A DNA stretch of 64,000 bases from Thermotoga neapolitana DSM 4359 (GTDB lineage Bacteria; Thermotogota; Thermotogae; Thermotogales; Thermotogaceae), in contig NC_011978.1 of the NCBI RefSeq assembly GCF_000018945.1, positions 528,729-592,728 of the forward strand, in the 5' to 3' direction. Under the pieces are notes generated by a model. It did no database searches. It was not told the origin of the DNA and was given only the letters and a program-made list of their open reading frames with translations. Positions 52,060 to 64,000 of this stretch are shown here, piece after piece. The number at the start of each line of letters is the position of its first letter. The first letter of the stretch is position 1. Made by a program: the position numbers and the translations under genes.

Positions 52060-53305
52060 ATTCGATCTTTGCTCCCAATTTTTTGAATTTCTCCACAACG
52101 TTTTCGTAACCCCTGAATATGTGTTCAACGTTGTTTATCTCCGTGGAACCTTCCGCGATGATACCTGCTATGAGAAGGGCGGCTGTTGCCCTCAGATCTG
52201 TTCCCTCAACAGGAGCTCCACTGAGTTTTTCCACACCTCTCACTATGGCGACGTTTCCGGATACCTCTATGTCCGCTCCCATTCTTTTCAGTTCATCAAC
52301 GTGCAGAAATCTTGTTTTGAACACGTTCTCGGTGATGACTGAAACTCCCTTCGCCACAGAAAGGTACACCATCATCTGGGGCTGAAGATCGGTGGGAAAG
52401 CCCGGGTAGGGATTCGTTGTGATGTCCACCGGGTCTGGCCTTTCTTTCATCTTTATCTCTATGGAATCCTGGAAGATCTTCAAGGTAGCACCCGTTTGTT
52501 CGAGTTTTTCAAGAAAGTTCGTGAGATGCTCGGGTTTCAGGTTTTTTACCAGTCCTTCTCCTTTGCTTGCTGCGATGGCGATCAGGTATGTTCCCGCTTC
52601 TATTCTATCCGGGATGATTCTGTATCGTGTTCCTCTCATCTTCCTGACGCCGAATATTTCTACACGACTGGTACCGGCTCCCTTCACGTTTCCTCCCATC
52701 GCGTTGAGAAAATTCTGAAGATCGACGATCTCTGGTTCCATGGCGGCGTTCTCGATGACAACGTGCGATCCATTCAGAAGGGATGCGGTTGTCATGAGGT
52801 GTTCCGTTGCTCCAACGCTTGGAAACGGAAGTGTGATCGTAACGTCCTTTACCTTTTTCTCGAGAACGGCTTCGACAAAACCGTGCTCCACTTTTATGGA
52901 AAAACCAAGTTTTCTAAGACCTTCCAGATGAAAGTCAACGGGCCTCACACCGATGGAACATCCACCGGGCAAAGCAACCCTTGCTCCTCCTGTTCTCGCG
53001 GCTATCGGTCCGAGTACGTTGAAAGACGCTCGCATCTTTCTGACCAGTTCATATGGTACCTCCTGAGATATATCTTTAACCCTTTTTATGATGAGATTGT
53101 TGCCATTGAACATGACTTCGAAACCTATTGAGGTCAGAATGTCCTTCATGACAAAAACGTCCTGGAGTTTTGGAACGTTTTCAAGAACAATTTCTTCATC
53201 GCACAAAATGGATGCCGCCATTATGGGCAAAGCAGCATTCTTGGATCCAGATATCTCCACTTCGCCTCTGAGGACAGTTTCTCCTCGAACCAGAAATTTC
53301 CCCAA
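52022..53305 (-). CDS. murA: UDP-N-acetylglucosamine 1-carboxyvinyltransferase
   Basis: A 427-residue enolpyruvyl transferase that commits UDP-GlcNAc to peptidoglycan synthesis. SGSKNAALP holds the substrate Lys22-Asn23, and PGGCSIG gives the catalytic cysteine at residue 116, so fosfomycin sensitivity is expected in principle. RPVDFHLEGLRKLG, GATEHLMTTASLLNG, RIIPDRIEAGTYLIA and GFPTDLQPQMMVYL are all conserved. It starts with TTG right after the stop of the upstream GGDEF-like gene; the ribosome site AAGGCGGTG lies in that gene's end. Confidence 0.96.
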   Translation of the reverse strand: MGKFLVRGETVLRGEVEISGSKNAALPIMAASILCDEEIVLENVPKLQDVFVMKDILTSIGFEVMFNGNNLIIKRVKDISQEVPYELVRKMRASFNVLGPIAARTGGARVALPGGCSIGVRPVDFHLEGLRKLGFSIKVEHGFVEAVLEKKVKDVTITLPFPSVGATEHLMTTASLLNGSHVVIENAAMEPEIVDLQNFLNAMGGNVKGAGTSRVEIFGVRKMRGTRYRIIPDRIEAGTYLIAIAASKGEGLVKNLKPEHLTNFLEKLEQTGATLKIFQDSIEIKMKERPDPVDITTNPYPGFPTDLQPQMMVYLSVAKGVSVITENVFKTRFLHVDELKRMGADIEVSGNVAIVRGVEKLSGAPVEGTDLRATAALLIAGIIAEGSTEINNVEHIFRGYENVVEKFKKLGAKIEYVPGEVEKDRED

Positions 53306-53875
53306 TTACGACACCGCCTTCTCAAGTTCAGAAAGTACTTTTTCCAGATCCATGAAGTCTTCTGGGTAACTCTTAAAAGCGATCTTATGTTCTGCCGGTA
53401 TACCTTTGATGGAGTTTTCGATTCTTTCTGCTATCTTCGGTGCCACACTCTTTGACACATCGACAACGAAGAGTGCGAAGATATCCTCCGAGTACCTTCC
53501 AACGCTGTCGAGCGGCACTCTCACACATTCTTTCAGGACTTTCCCCACTTTCATGAGAGTACTTTCCTTATCTGTGTCAGAAGGTTGCACTTTCACGAAG
53601 AAGATCGTGTACGGTGTGTTCTCTTCGAATGATCTCTGGTGCTGGTAGGAAAGGAGTCTCAGGAAGTGATCTTTTGAATAGACCCTTGTCAGAGGATCGA
53701 TCATCTTCTTGGTTCCAAGTTTCTCGAAGAAGTCATCGAAAACCTGAAACTGTTTCTTCAACACCTCGTTGTACTCCTCGATGAGCGATTCCAGTTCTTT
53801 TTCTCTCTCCTGACATTGCCTGAGTTTTTTTTCGAGTTCTTCGATCTTCTTCAAAAGTTCTGCAGTATCACTCAC
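53306..53875 (-). CDS. Degenerate GGDEF-domain protein with N-terminal coiled coil
   Basis: A 189-residue protein. Residues 1-55 are a charged coiled coil (ELLKKIEELEKKLRQCQERE and so on). The rest follows the GGDEF fold: DPLTRVYSKDHF at its start, then VGKVLKECVR, and GRYSEDIFALFVVD at the active-site turn. The GGDEF motif itself is replaced by YSEDI, so it should not make c-di-GMP, though it might still bind it or dimerise. GTG at 53873-53875 follows GGGGGTG. It ends one base before murA, so the two are co-transcribed. Confidence 0.8.
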   Translation of the reverse strand: MSDTAELLKKIEELEKKLRQCQEREKELESLIEEYNEVLKKQFQVFDDFFEKLGTKKMIDPLTRVYSKDHFLRLLSYQHQRSFEENTPYTIFFVKVQPSDTDKESTLMKVGKVLKECVRVPLDSVGRYSEDIFALFVVDVSKSVAPKIAERIENSIKGIPAEHKIAFKSYPEDFMDLEKVLSELEKAVS

Positions 53876-53970
53876 GCTGAACACCCCCAACTGGCTTCTT
53901 CAGAGATATTATATACTGTAGATGTTCTTAGCGATATTCTACCATGGAGAGCCGACAAAGAGGTGGGACG

Positions 53971-55146
53971 ATGGTTGTCGATTACAAAGACCTGGAAAAC
54001 TTTACAACGTGCCCCAGGAAGTTCTATCTGAGCAGAGGGCAAGAACCTTTTTACTCTAGCACGTTTGAGGACCTTCTGTTCGTGGGATTTTCTCTGGAAA
54101 ATCCCGTTGTCGAAGCTGAGGTTGAAGGCATGAAATTGATCGCAAGGCCTGATCTGGTTGTGAAGGAGCAGGGTGGATGGAAGATCGTGCTGAAGAAACG
54201 AGCAAAAAAGTTCAAGGAAAAATATGCTCTGGAAGCCGCTTATCATGCTTTCGTGTTCACAAGAGCCGGTCTTGCTGTCAGCGGGGTTGAGATTCTATCG
54301 GATAGTTTCTCACGGAGGATGGAAAACTGGAGAAACCTGGTGCCCGTCGTTGAAAATATCTTACTGGAGATGAGGGAAATTTCGGAAGATCCCGACCCAA
54401 AGGTTGGAAGGCACTGCAGGTACTGTGATTTTCTGGAAGATTGTGAGAAAAAGTTGCTCGAAAGAAAAAGCCTGTTGCTCGTGAACGGTATCGGTGAGGA
54501 GACAAGAAGGATTCTTTATGAGATGGGAATAGAGACCATTGAAGATCTTTCAAACGCCGATCAGAGGGCTATGGAGAAGATCTTTGGAAAAGAGAAGGGA
54601 AGAAGGTTCATACTGGCAGCACGTGCCTTCCTTGAAGATCGGGTCATAGTGATAGAGCCGCCTGAAAGACTTCCGGAGGGAATAGTGGTGGATATAGAGT
54701 ACTATCCAGCTGAGGAAAGGGATTTTCTGTATGGGTTTTTGATAGATGATGAATACAGATACTTTCTGTTCGATGAGGAGAAGGACAAACTGGTCGAGTT
54801 TTTGAATTCTCTGGACAGCAGTTCAAGGTTCTACCATTACCATGGTCCCGAGAAGCGAAAAATCCTGAGAATGGTTAATAAATTCACCTTTCTCGATGTC
54901 TTCTCCATTTTGAAGCGCCACTTTGTCTTCCCCGTTATGTCTTACTCTCTCAAGAGAATAGCCAGATATCTCGGCTATGAGTGGAGAGTCCCTCTGAACG
55001 GTTATGAAATAATCTCTCTCTACGAAACCTGGCGGAAGACAAGGGATGCGGAAATACTCAAGCAAATGATTCTCTACAACGAGGACGATGTGAGAGCAAC
55101 GAAAAGAGTTCTGGACTTCATGAGATCTCACTCCTCTTTTTCATAA
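53971..55146 (+). CDS. TM0106-family RecB/Cas4-like nuclease with C-terminal exonuclease domain
   Basis: A 391-residue protein of the family named after its T. maritima homologue. The N-terminal Cas4/RecB-like domain has Cys14 plus Cys149, Cys152 and Cys158 (CX2CX5C), a likely [4Fe-4S] site. The nuclease Asp is Asp61 in IARPDLVV, but the expected acidic residue of ExK is missing in KIVLKKRAK (71-79). A helix-hairpin-helix lies near 171-215. The C-terminal DEDD-type exonuclease has DIE at 241-243 and the final YNEDDVRAT motif, both complete. ATG at 53971 follows AGAGGTGGGACG. It probably processes DNA ends; no cas genes are near. Confidence 0.85.
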   Translation: MVVDYKDLENFTTCPRKFYLSRGQEPFYSSTFEDLLFVGFSLENPVVEAEVEGMKLIARPDLVVKEQGGWKIVLKKRAKKFKEKYALEAAYHAFVFTRAGLAVSGVEILSDSFSRRMENWRNLVPVVENILLEMREISEDPDPKVGRHCRYCDFLEDCEKKLLERKSLLLVNGIGEETRRILYEMGIETIEDLSNADQRAMEKIFGKEKGRRFILAARAFLEDRVIVIEPPERLPEGIVVDIEYYPAEERDFLYGFLIDDEYRYFLFDEEKDKLVEFLNSLDSSSRFYHYHGPEKRKILRMVNKFTFLDVFSILKRHFVFPVMSYSLKRIARYLGYEWRVPLNGYEIISLYETWRKTRDAEILKQMILYNEDDVRATKRVLDFMRSHSSFS

Positions 55147-56087
55147 GGAACACCATCGGCGGCAGGTGGTCTTGTCCTTCCGATCAGTCCCGCCACAACC
55201 ACGAGGGTGACAACGAATGGAAAGAGGTTGAAGAGGGGTTTTACAGTTGCCGGCACGTTGAGCAAAGGACTGCTTTGAAGCTGATTGGCAAGAGCCTCGG
55301 ACATACCGAAGAGAAGACATGCCCACATGGCACCGACGGGATTCCAGTTACCGAGTATCATGGCGGCCAGGGCGATGAACCCTCTTCCCCCCGTCATGAG
55401 TTCTCTGAAGTTTCCCACTTCGCCTATGGAGAGGAAAGCACCGCCCATGGAGGCCAGGGCACCACTCATGAGTACACCGAAGTACCTGATCTTGAAGACG
55501 TCAACACCGAGTGTGTCCGCTGCTTCCGGGTTTTCTCCAACTGCCCTCATTCTCAAGCCAAGGGGTGTCTTGTATATCAGAAACCATGCGAAGGCAACCA
55601 GAGCGAAGGCAAGAAGGACAATGGGACTGATCGTGCCGATTGCTTCTCCGAGAAACGGAACGCTCGAAACCCCAGGTATGCTTATTTCGTTGATCCTGCC
55701 AACGTAGGGTGTTTGCCCGGGCTGGCCAAAGATCGGCTCCATGAGGAAACCCGTCAATCCCTGTGCCACGAGGATGAGTGCCGTTGCACTCACTATTTGA
55801 TTCCCTCTCCACTTAATACTGGCCCAGGCATGGAACCAGGAAAAACCAACACCGATTGGAATGGATAGCAAAAAACCCAGCCAGACGTTTCCAGTGTAGT
55901 AAGTGATGACCACGGAAGAGAAAGCTCCCAGCAGCATGATACCTTCCAGGGCGATGTTCACAACTCCGGTGATTTCACTGAACACTCCTCCAAGTGAAGC
56001 AAAGAGGAGGGGGGTTGATGCGGTGAGTGTGAGTTTGTAGAAGAGAGGGTTTGTGAATATATTCCAGAGAACTTCCAGAATTTTCAT
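55128..56087 (-). CDS. Nucleoside ABC transporter permease (NupQ/YufQ-like)
   Basis: A 319-residue membrane protein with about nine hydrophobic helices, of the BPD_transp_2 type used by BMP nucleoside importers. The typical GGVFSEITGVVNIALEGIMLLGAF opens the protein and FGVLMSGALASMGGAFLSIGEVGNFRELMTGGRGFIALAAMILGNWNPVG marks the second half. It pairs with the second permease encoded upstream, whose stop overlaps its start by four bases. Its 3' end overlaps the convergent nuclease gene by 19 bases. Confidence 0.9.
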   Translation of the reverse strand: MKILEVLWNIFTNPLFYKLTLTASTPLLFASLGGVFSEITGVVNIALEGIMLLGAFSSVVITYYTGNVWLGFLLSIPIGVGFSWFHAWASIKWRGNQIVSATALILVAQGLTGFLMEPIFGQPGQTPYVGRINEISIPGVSSVPFLGEAIGTISPIVLLAFALVAFAWFLIYKTPLGLRMRAVGENPEAADTLGVDVFKIRYFGVLMSGALASMGGAFLSIGEVGNFRELMTGGRGFIALAAMILGNWNPVGAMWACLLFGMSEALANQLQSSPLLNVPATVKPLFNLFPFVVTLVVVAGLIGRTRPPAADGVPYEKEE

Positions 56088-57118
56088 CTTCTCACCTTCC
56101 TGGCTCTGAGGAGAGTTTTGACGATTCTATCGGCGGCGACAAGGAATATCACGATTCCCTGTATGATCGTTACGATGTGTTTTGGAACGCCCACAAACTG
56201 CATGTTGCTGGAACCCGTCCTGAGTGAAGCAATCAGGAAAGAGGCGAAAATGATTCCTATCGGATGATTCTGACCGATCAGGGCGATCGATATACCGTCG
56301 AAGCCTTTTCCCCCCGAGAGGGTTCCGAGGAATCGATGATGAAGCCCCATGACCTCAAGGGCTCCTGCAAGTCCGGCCAGTGCACCGCTTATTGCCATGG
56401 ACATAACGATATTCTTCGAAATGCTTATTCCACCGTATTCAGCAGCGTATGGGTTGAATCCGGTCGCTTTCACTTCGTAACCGGTCCTGGTTTTTTCAAG
56501 GACGATGTATATGACAACGGCTGTGATGATCGAAATCACAATACCTGATGTCATCTCGAGTGCCCCAACGGTGACGATGGGAGGAAGTTTTGCAGAAGGA
56601 GCGATCTCCGGACTTTTCGGTGTACCGGAACCAACAGCCAGTGGTCCTGTGATGAGATAAGAAGAGATGTAAGTGGCTATCCAGTTCAGCATTATGGTGG
56701 TGACAACTTCATGGGCACCCGTCTTTGCCTTCAGATATCCTGCTATGGACGCCCACACTGCTCCGCCCAGCATTCCAGCGATCATCGTCAATGGAATGGC
56801 AAGTGATGGTGGAACACCCCTCATGTTCATTCCAACCACCGTAGCAAGGATGGCGCCCATTATCATCTGACCCTCTGCTCCTATGTTGAAGATGCCTGCC
56901 CTGAAACCGAATCCAACCGCAAGTCCAGTCAGTATCAGCGGAGTGGTCTTTATGATCGTGTCTGCAAGGGCCTGAAGATTTCCAAAAGCCCCTTCGATCA
57001 TAGCTTTGTAGGCTATCACAGGATTTTGTCCTATTAAAACGATCACAACGGCCGCAATCAGAAGAGCTATGACAACCGAGAAGAACGGGACAAGAAATGC
57101 CCAGATTCTTCCTTTCAT
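56084..57118 (-). CDS. Nucleoside ABC transporter permease (NupP/YufP-like)
   Basis: A 344-residue permease with about ten hydrophobic helices. Family features: VGFGFRAGIFNIGAEGQMIMGAILATVVG, AKTGAHEVVTTIMLNWIATYIS, and ATGFNPYAAEYGGISISKNIVMSMAISGALAGLAGALEVMG. It forms the membrane channel with the second permease. It overlaps its neighbours by four bases on both sides. Confidence 0.9.
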   Translation of the reverse strand: MKGRIWAFLVPFFSVVIALLIAAVVIVLIGQNPVIAYKAMIEGAFGNLQALADTIIKTTPLILTGLAVGFGFRAGIFNIGAEGQMIMGAILATVVGMNMRGVPPSLAIPLTMIAGMLGGAVWASIAGYLKAKTGAHEVVTTIMLNWIATYISSYLITGPLAVGSGTPKSPEIAPSAKLPPIVTVGALEMTSGIVISIITAVVIYIVLEKTRTGYEVKATGFNPYAAEYGGISISKNIVMSMAISGALAGLAGALEVMGLHHRFLGTLSGGKGFDGISIALIGQNHPIGIIFASFLIASLRTGSSNMQFVGVPKHIVTIIQGIVIFLVAADRIVKTLLRARKVRR

Positions 57119-58638
57119 TTCCTGATCTCCTCCAGTCTGTGCCCCGCCATCATCAAACCAACTTCTTCTCTGGTCGTTTCCTCCGGCCTTACCTCACCCA
57201 TTATCTGACCTTCGTACATCACAAGGATTCGGTCACTCAGGGAAAAGATCTCGTCCAGTTCCATGGAGATGAGAAGGATTCCAACGCCTCTGTCCCGCAT
57301 AGATACGAGTGTTTTATGGATGAACTCTATAGCTCCCACATCGAGTCCCCGTGTCGGCTGAGCCACTACGAGGAGTTCTGGTGAGAAACTCAGTTCACGG
57401 GCAACTATTATCTTTTGCTGATTGCCCCCTGAAAAACTTCCGGCGAGAAGTTCGATGTTCCTTGGCCTTATATCGAACTCCTCGAAGAGTTTTCTGGAAA
57501 AAGACTTTATTTCTCTGAAGTTGAGGAAACCGTTCTTTACAAAGGGTTCTATCATGTGCCTTCCGAGGATGGTGTTGAAGTAGGCGGGGAAGTCAACTAT
57601 GAGGCCTCTTTTCAAACGATCTTCGGGAACGTGATAGATACCAAGGTCTCTCAGACGTTTTGGATCGTATCCTGTTATGTCTTTTCCTTTGAAAAGCACC
57701 TTTCCCTTTTCCACTCTCCTCAAACCGGTGATTGCTTCTACCAGTTCAGACTGGCCGTTGCCAGCAACACCCGCTATGCCCACTATTTCTCCTTTTTTCA
57801 CCTCGAGCGAGATACCTTTCACCGCATCAAGACCCCGGTTATCCTTGACCCACAGATCTTTCACTTCAAGGAGGGTCTCTCCAGGCTTTTTCGGTTTTTT
57901 CTCAACGGTCAGAACCACATCCCTTCCCACCATGAGTCTTGCTATTTCCTGGGGGGTCGTCTGAGAGGTGATGAGATTTCCGGTTACTTTTCCCTGTCTC
58001 ATCACGGTGATTCTGTCGGAGATGGCCATGACTTCGTTCAGTTTATGTGAAATGAAGATGATCGTTTTTCCATTTTTCTTCAACCTTCTCAGAATGTCGA
58101 ACAGTTCTTCTGTTTCCTGTGGCGTCAGGACCGCTGTTGGCTCGTCGAGGATGAGGATGTCCGCACCTCTGTAGAGGGTTTTTATGATCTCCACTCTCTG
58201 TTGCAGACCGACAGGCATGTCTTCTATTTTCATGTCGACATCCACCATGAGACCGTACTCTTCTGAAAGTTTCTTCACTTCATTCCTTGCCTTTTTCCTG
58301 TCCAGAATCAATCCTTTTTTTGGTTCCATGCCGATTATCACGTTTTCGTAGGCGGTCAGGTTCTCCACCAGCATGAAATGCTGATGCACCATGCCTATTC
58401 CGTGTTTTATGGCATCTGCAGGTCCGGAGAACTCCACCTTCGTCCCGTTTATGTATATCTCTCCTTCATCGGGTTTCAAAAGGCCGTAGAGTTGTTTCAT
58501 CAGAGTGGTCTTTCCCGCCCCGTTTTCACCCACGATGGCATGTATCTCTCCCTTTTCCACGAAGAGATCAACATGGTTGTTCGCCAGAACCCCGGGAAAT
58601 CTTTTGACGATACCTTTCATCACAACCGCGTATTCCAC
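57115..58638 (-). CDS. Nucleoside ABC transporter ATP-binding protein (NupO/YufO-like)
   Basis: A 507-residue double ABC ATPase. Domain one: Walker A GENGAGKTT, signature VGLQQRVEIIKTLYRG, Walker B ILILDEPTAVLTP. Domain two: an altered Walker A GVAGNGQSE, signature FSGGNQQKIIVAREL and Walker B VAQPTRGLD. This layout belongs to the guanosine/BMP uptake systems. A hairpin lies between it and the binding-protein gene upstream. It energises import of purine or other nucleosides. Confidence 0.9.
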   Translation of the reverse strand: MEYAVVMKGIVKRFPGVLANNHVDLFVEKGEIHAIVGENGAGKTTLMKQLYGLLKPDEGEIYINGTKVEFSGPADAIKHGIGMVHQHFMLVENLTAYENVIIGMEPKKGLILDRKKARNEVKKLSEEYGLMVDVDMKIEDMPVGLQQRVEIIKTLYRGADILILDEPTAVLTPQETEELFDILRRLKKNGKTIIFISHKLNEVMAISDRITVMRQGKVTGNLITSQTTPQEIARLMVGRDVVLTVEKKPKKPGETLLEVKDLWVKDNRGLDAVKGISLEVKKGEIVGIAGVAGNGQSELVEAITGLRRVEKGKVLFKGKDITGYDPKRLRDLGIYHVPEDRLKRGLIVDFPAYFNTILGRHMIEPFVKNGFLNFREIKSFSRKLFEEFDIRPRNIELLAGSFSGGNQQKIIVARELSFSPELLVVAQPTRGLDVGAIEFIHKTLVSMRDRGVGILLISMELDEIFSLSDRILVMYEGQIMGEVRPEETTREEVGLMMAGHRLEEIRK

Positions 58639-58657
58639 CGAATCACCCCTGAGAAAT

Positions 58658-58677
58658 GGAGGGGGAACACCCCCTCC
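58658..58677 (-). terminator. Intergenic hairpin after the BmpA-like gene
   Basis: GGAGGGGG and CCCCCTCC form a perfect eight-base-pair stem around AACA, directly next to the stop codon of the binding-protein gene. The poor U tract suggests partial termination or protection of the upstream mRNA. Confidence 0.7.
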
Positions 58678-59753
58678 TCAGAACGGGAATTCTATCTTTG
58701 GTACCTCGAATGCGTCGAGTTCCTCCTGTGTTTCAGGAACCTTGAGCGTACCTTCTTTCATAAGTTTTTCGAGGTACAGAAGCTCCGCTATGACTCTGTT
58801 TGGCACGATCCCCTTCGTGTACTTCATCGGACTTATTCCAACTGCGTCCTCAGAGATACCAAGGACCCTGTGTCCACCTTCGAACGTTCCTTCGTAGGCC
58901 CAGACAACACCGTAGTAAGCGGCAACATCGACCCTCTTCATCGCACTCGCAAGAACGGCACCGGGGGCCATGTAATCCTGATCCATATCAACACCTATGG
59001 CGAAGAAGCCTTTTTTGTTCTCCACGTAGTAATCTATCAGATCGACAAGATCGCTGGATCCAGCAAGAGAAGAAAATTTCTCTCTGGCGGCTTCTATGAC
59101 GCCGTTTCCACAGGCACCGGAGGCATGGAACACGATGTCAGCACCCTCTGCGAACTGTGACATGGCAAGGTCCTTGCCCTTCTTGGGATCTTCGAAGTCC
59201 TGTGTGTAACCTCTCAATATCTTCACGTTTTTCCTGTGGAGGACAGAGTAGGTCTTTATTCCCGCTTCGTACCCGTACCTGAACCTTTCCACGGGTGGGA
59301 TGGGGATGCCTCCAACGAAGCCAACTGTTCCCGTCTGTGTCATGGCGGCTGCAACGTATCCAACGAGGAAAGCGGCTTCCTGTTCCTTGAACGTGAAGGT
59401 GATCACGTTGGGAAGGATCTGTCCCTCAGGTGGTGTGATGTCGATTCCCACAAAGTACGTGTCCGGATACTGCTTTGCAACCTTGAAGAGGGCATCCGTC
59501 ATCATGAAACCCACCGCGAAGACCAAGTCTGCTTCTTCTGCTGCCTTGCTGAGGTTTGGAACGTAGTCAGATTGTTCGTAGGACTGTATAACCTTTGCTT
59601 CGATTCCCAGTTCATCTGCTGCCTTCTTTATACCCGCCCAGGTTCCATCGTTGAAGGACTTGTCGCCGAGGCCACCGACGTCCGTCACCATGACAACTTT
59701 GAACCCAAACAACGCGATAGCAAATACCAGAAAAGCCACCATGAAAACCTTCC

Positions 59754-59757
<4 letters not shown>
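58678..59757 (-). CDS. BmpA/Med-type nucleoside-binding protein
   Basis: A 359-residue substrate-binding protein with a signal peptide (MRKVFMVAFLVFAIALFGF) but no lipobox Cys. BMP-family features: VTDVGGLGDKSFNDGTWAGIKKAADELG, VGFMMTDALFKVAKQYPDTYFVGID, VGGIPIPPVERFRYGYEAG and HASGACGNGVIEAA, then AIGVDMDQDYMAPGAVLAS. Relatives (BmpA, PnrA, guanosine binders) take up purine nucleosides. The start overlaps the stop of the large unknown membrane protein gene as ATGA. Confidence 0.9.

Positions 59758-64000
<4,243 letters not shown>

Overview
The window looks like a chromosomal segment of a hyperthermophilic Thermotoga. From memory, the proteins and their order match the region of Thermotoga maritima that runs through the polyprenyl synthase, trp operon, nrdJ, xylose and ligA loci. 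The remembered T. maritima TrpC differs at many positions, so this is probably a close relative (T. neapolitana-like) rather than T. maritima itself. Genes are densely packed, with many ATGA-type overlaps, strong GGAGG ribosome sites and frequent GTG or TTG starts. Short GC-rich hairpin terminators often serve two convergent genes.

Layout. 1-10.2 kb: a truncated membrane-anchored protein, a polyprenyl diphosphate synthase, a DUF151 nuclease-like protein, RdgB, Lgt coupled to a RemA-like protein, a flavin reductase, secreted alkaline phosphatase, a multidomain PheA, a DUF4914 protein with HprK-type motifs, and a LUD protein. 10.2-10.7 kb: the gene-free replication origin (oriC), with at least ten copies of the 12-mer Thermotoga DnaA box (AAACCTACCACC and variants) and a TAC trinucleotide unwinding element. 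10.7-16.8 kb: a forward housekeeping operon (DUF177, rpmF, plsX, glmS, rsfS, clpX, tsaD). 16.8-19 kb: an FmdB-like zinc ribbon protein, tRNA-Pro(UGG), an SPW-repeat membrane protein and a REC-GGDEF protein. 19-25.3 kb: the complete trpE-GD-C-F-B-A operon.

25.3-30.1 kb: a reverse block of overlapping genes (RlmN-like radical SAM protein, metallo-beta-lactamase-fold hydrolase, FAD oxidoreductase, isochorismatase-like hydrolase, flagellin-like protein) and an MFS transporter. 30.1-32.6 kb: an M20 peptidase and a carboxyltransferase subunit. 32.6-36.8 kb: a reverse operon in which a Fur/Zur repressor with a palindromic operator leads a ZnuA-ZnuC-ZnuB-type metal transporter, coupled to a response regulator and histidine kinase. 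37-43 kb: a KamA-family radical SAM enzyme with an unusual leader, nitroreductase, acetamidase, class II ribonucleotide reductase NrdJ, and an SPL-like radical SAM protein. 43-51 kb: the xylose-type operon, in order ROK regulator, iron alcohol dehydrogenase, permease, polysaccharide deacetylase, binding protein, ATPase, xylulokinase. 51-64 kb: a PflX-like radical SAM protein, MurA, a degenerate GGDEF protein, a TM0106-family RecB/Cas4-like nuclease, a BMP-type nucleoside transporter coupled to a large unknown membrane protein, LigA and a truncated M16-like protein.

No CRISPR array, insertion sequence, rRNA or prophage was seen. The strongest biological signal is the origin. The best candidates for new biology are the DUF4914 protein with HprK-like motifs, the unknown membrane protein of the nucleoside-transport operon, the RlmN-like protein lacking one of the two conserved methyl-transfer cysteines, the decayed TyrA-like domain in PheA, the apparent AUC start of trpC, and the promoter-plus-terminator leader ahead of the KamA-like gene.
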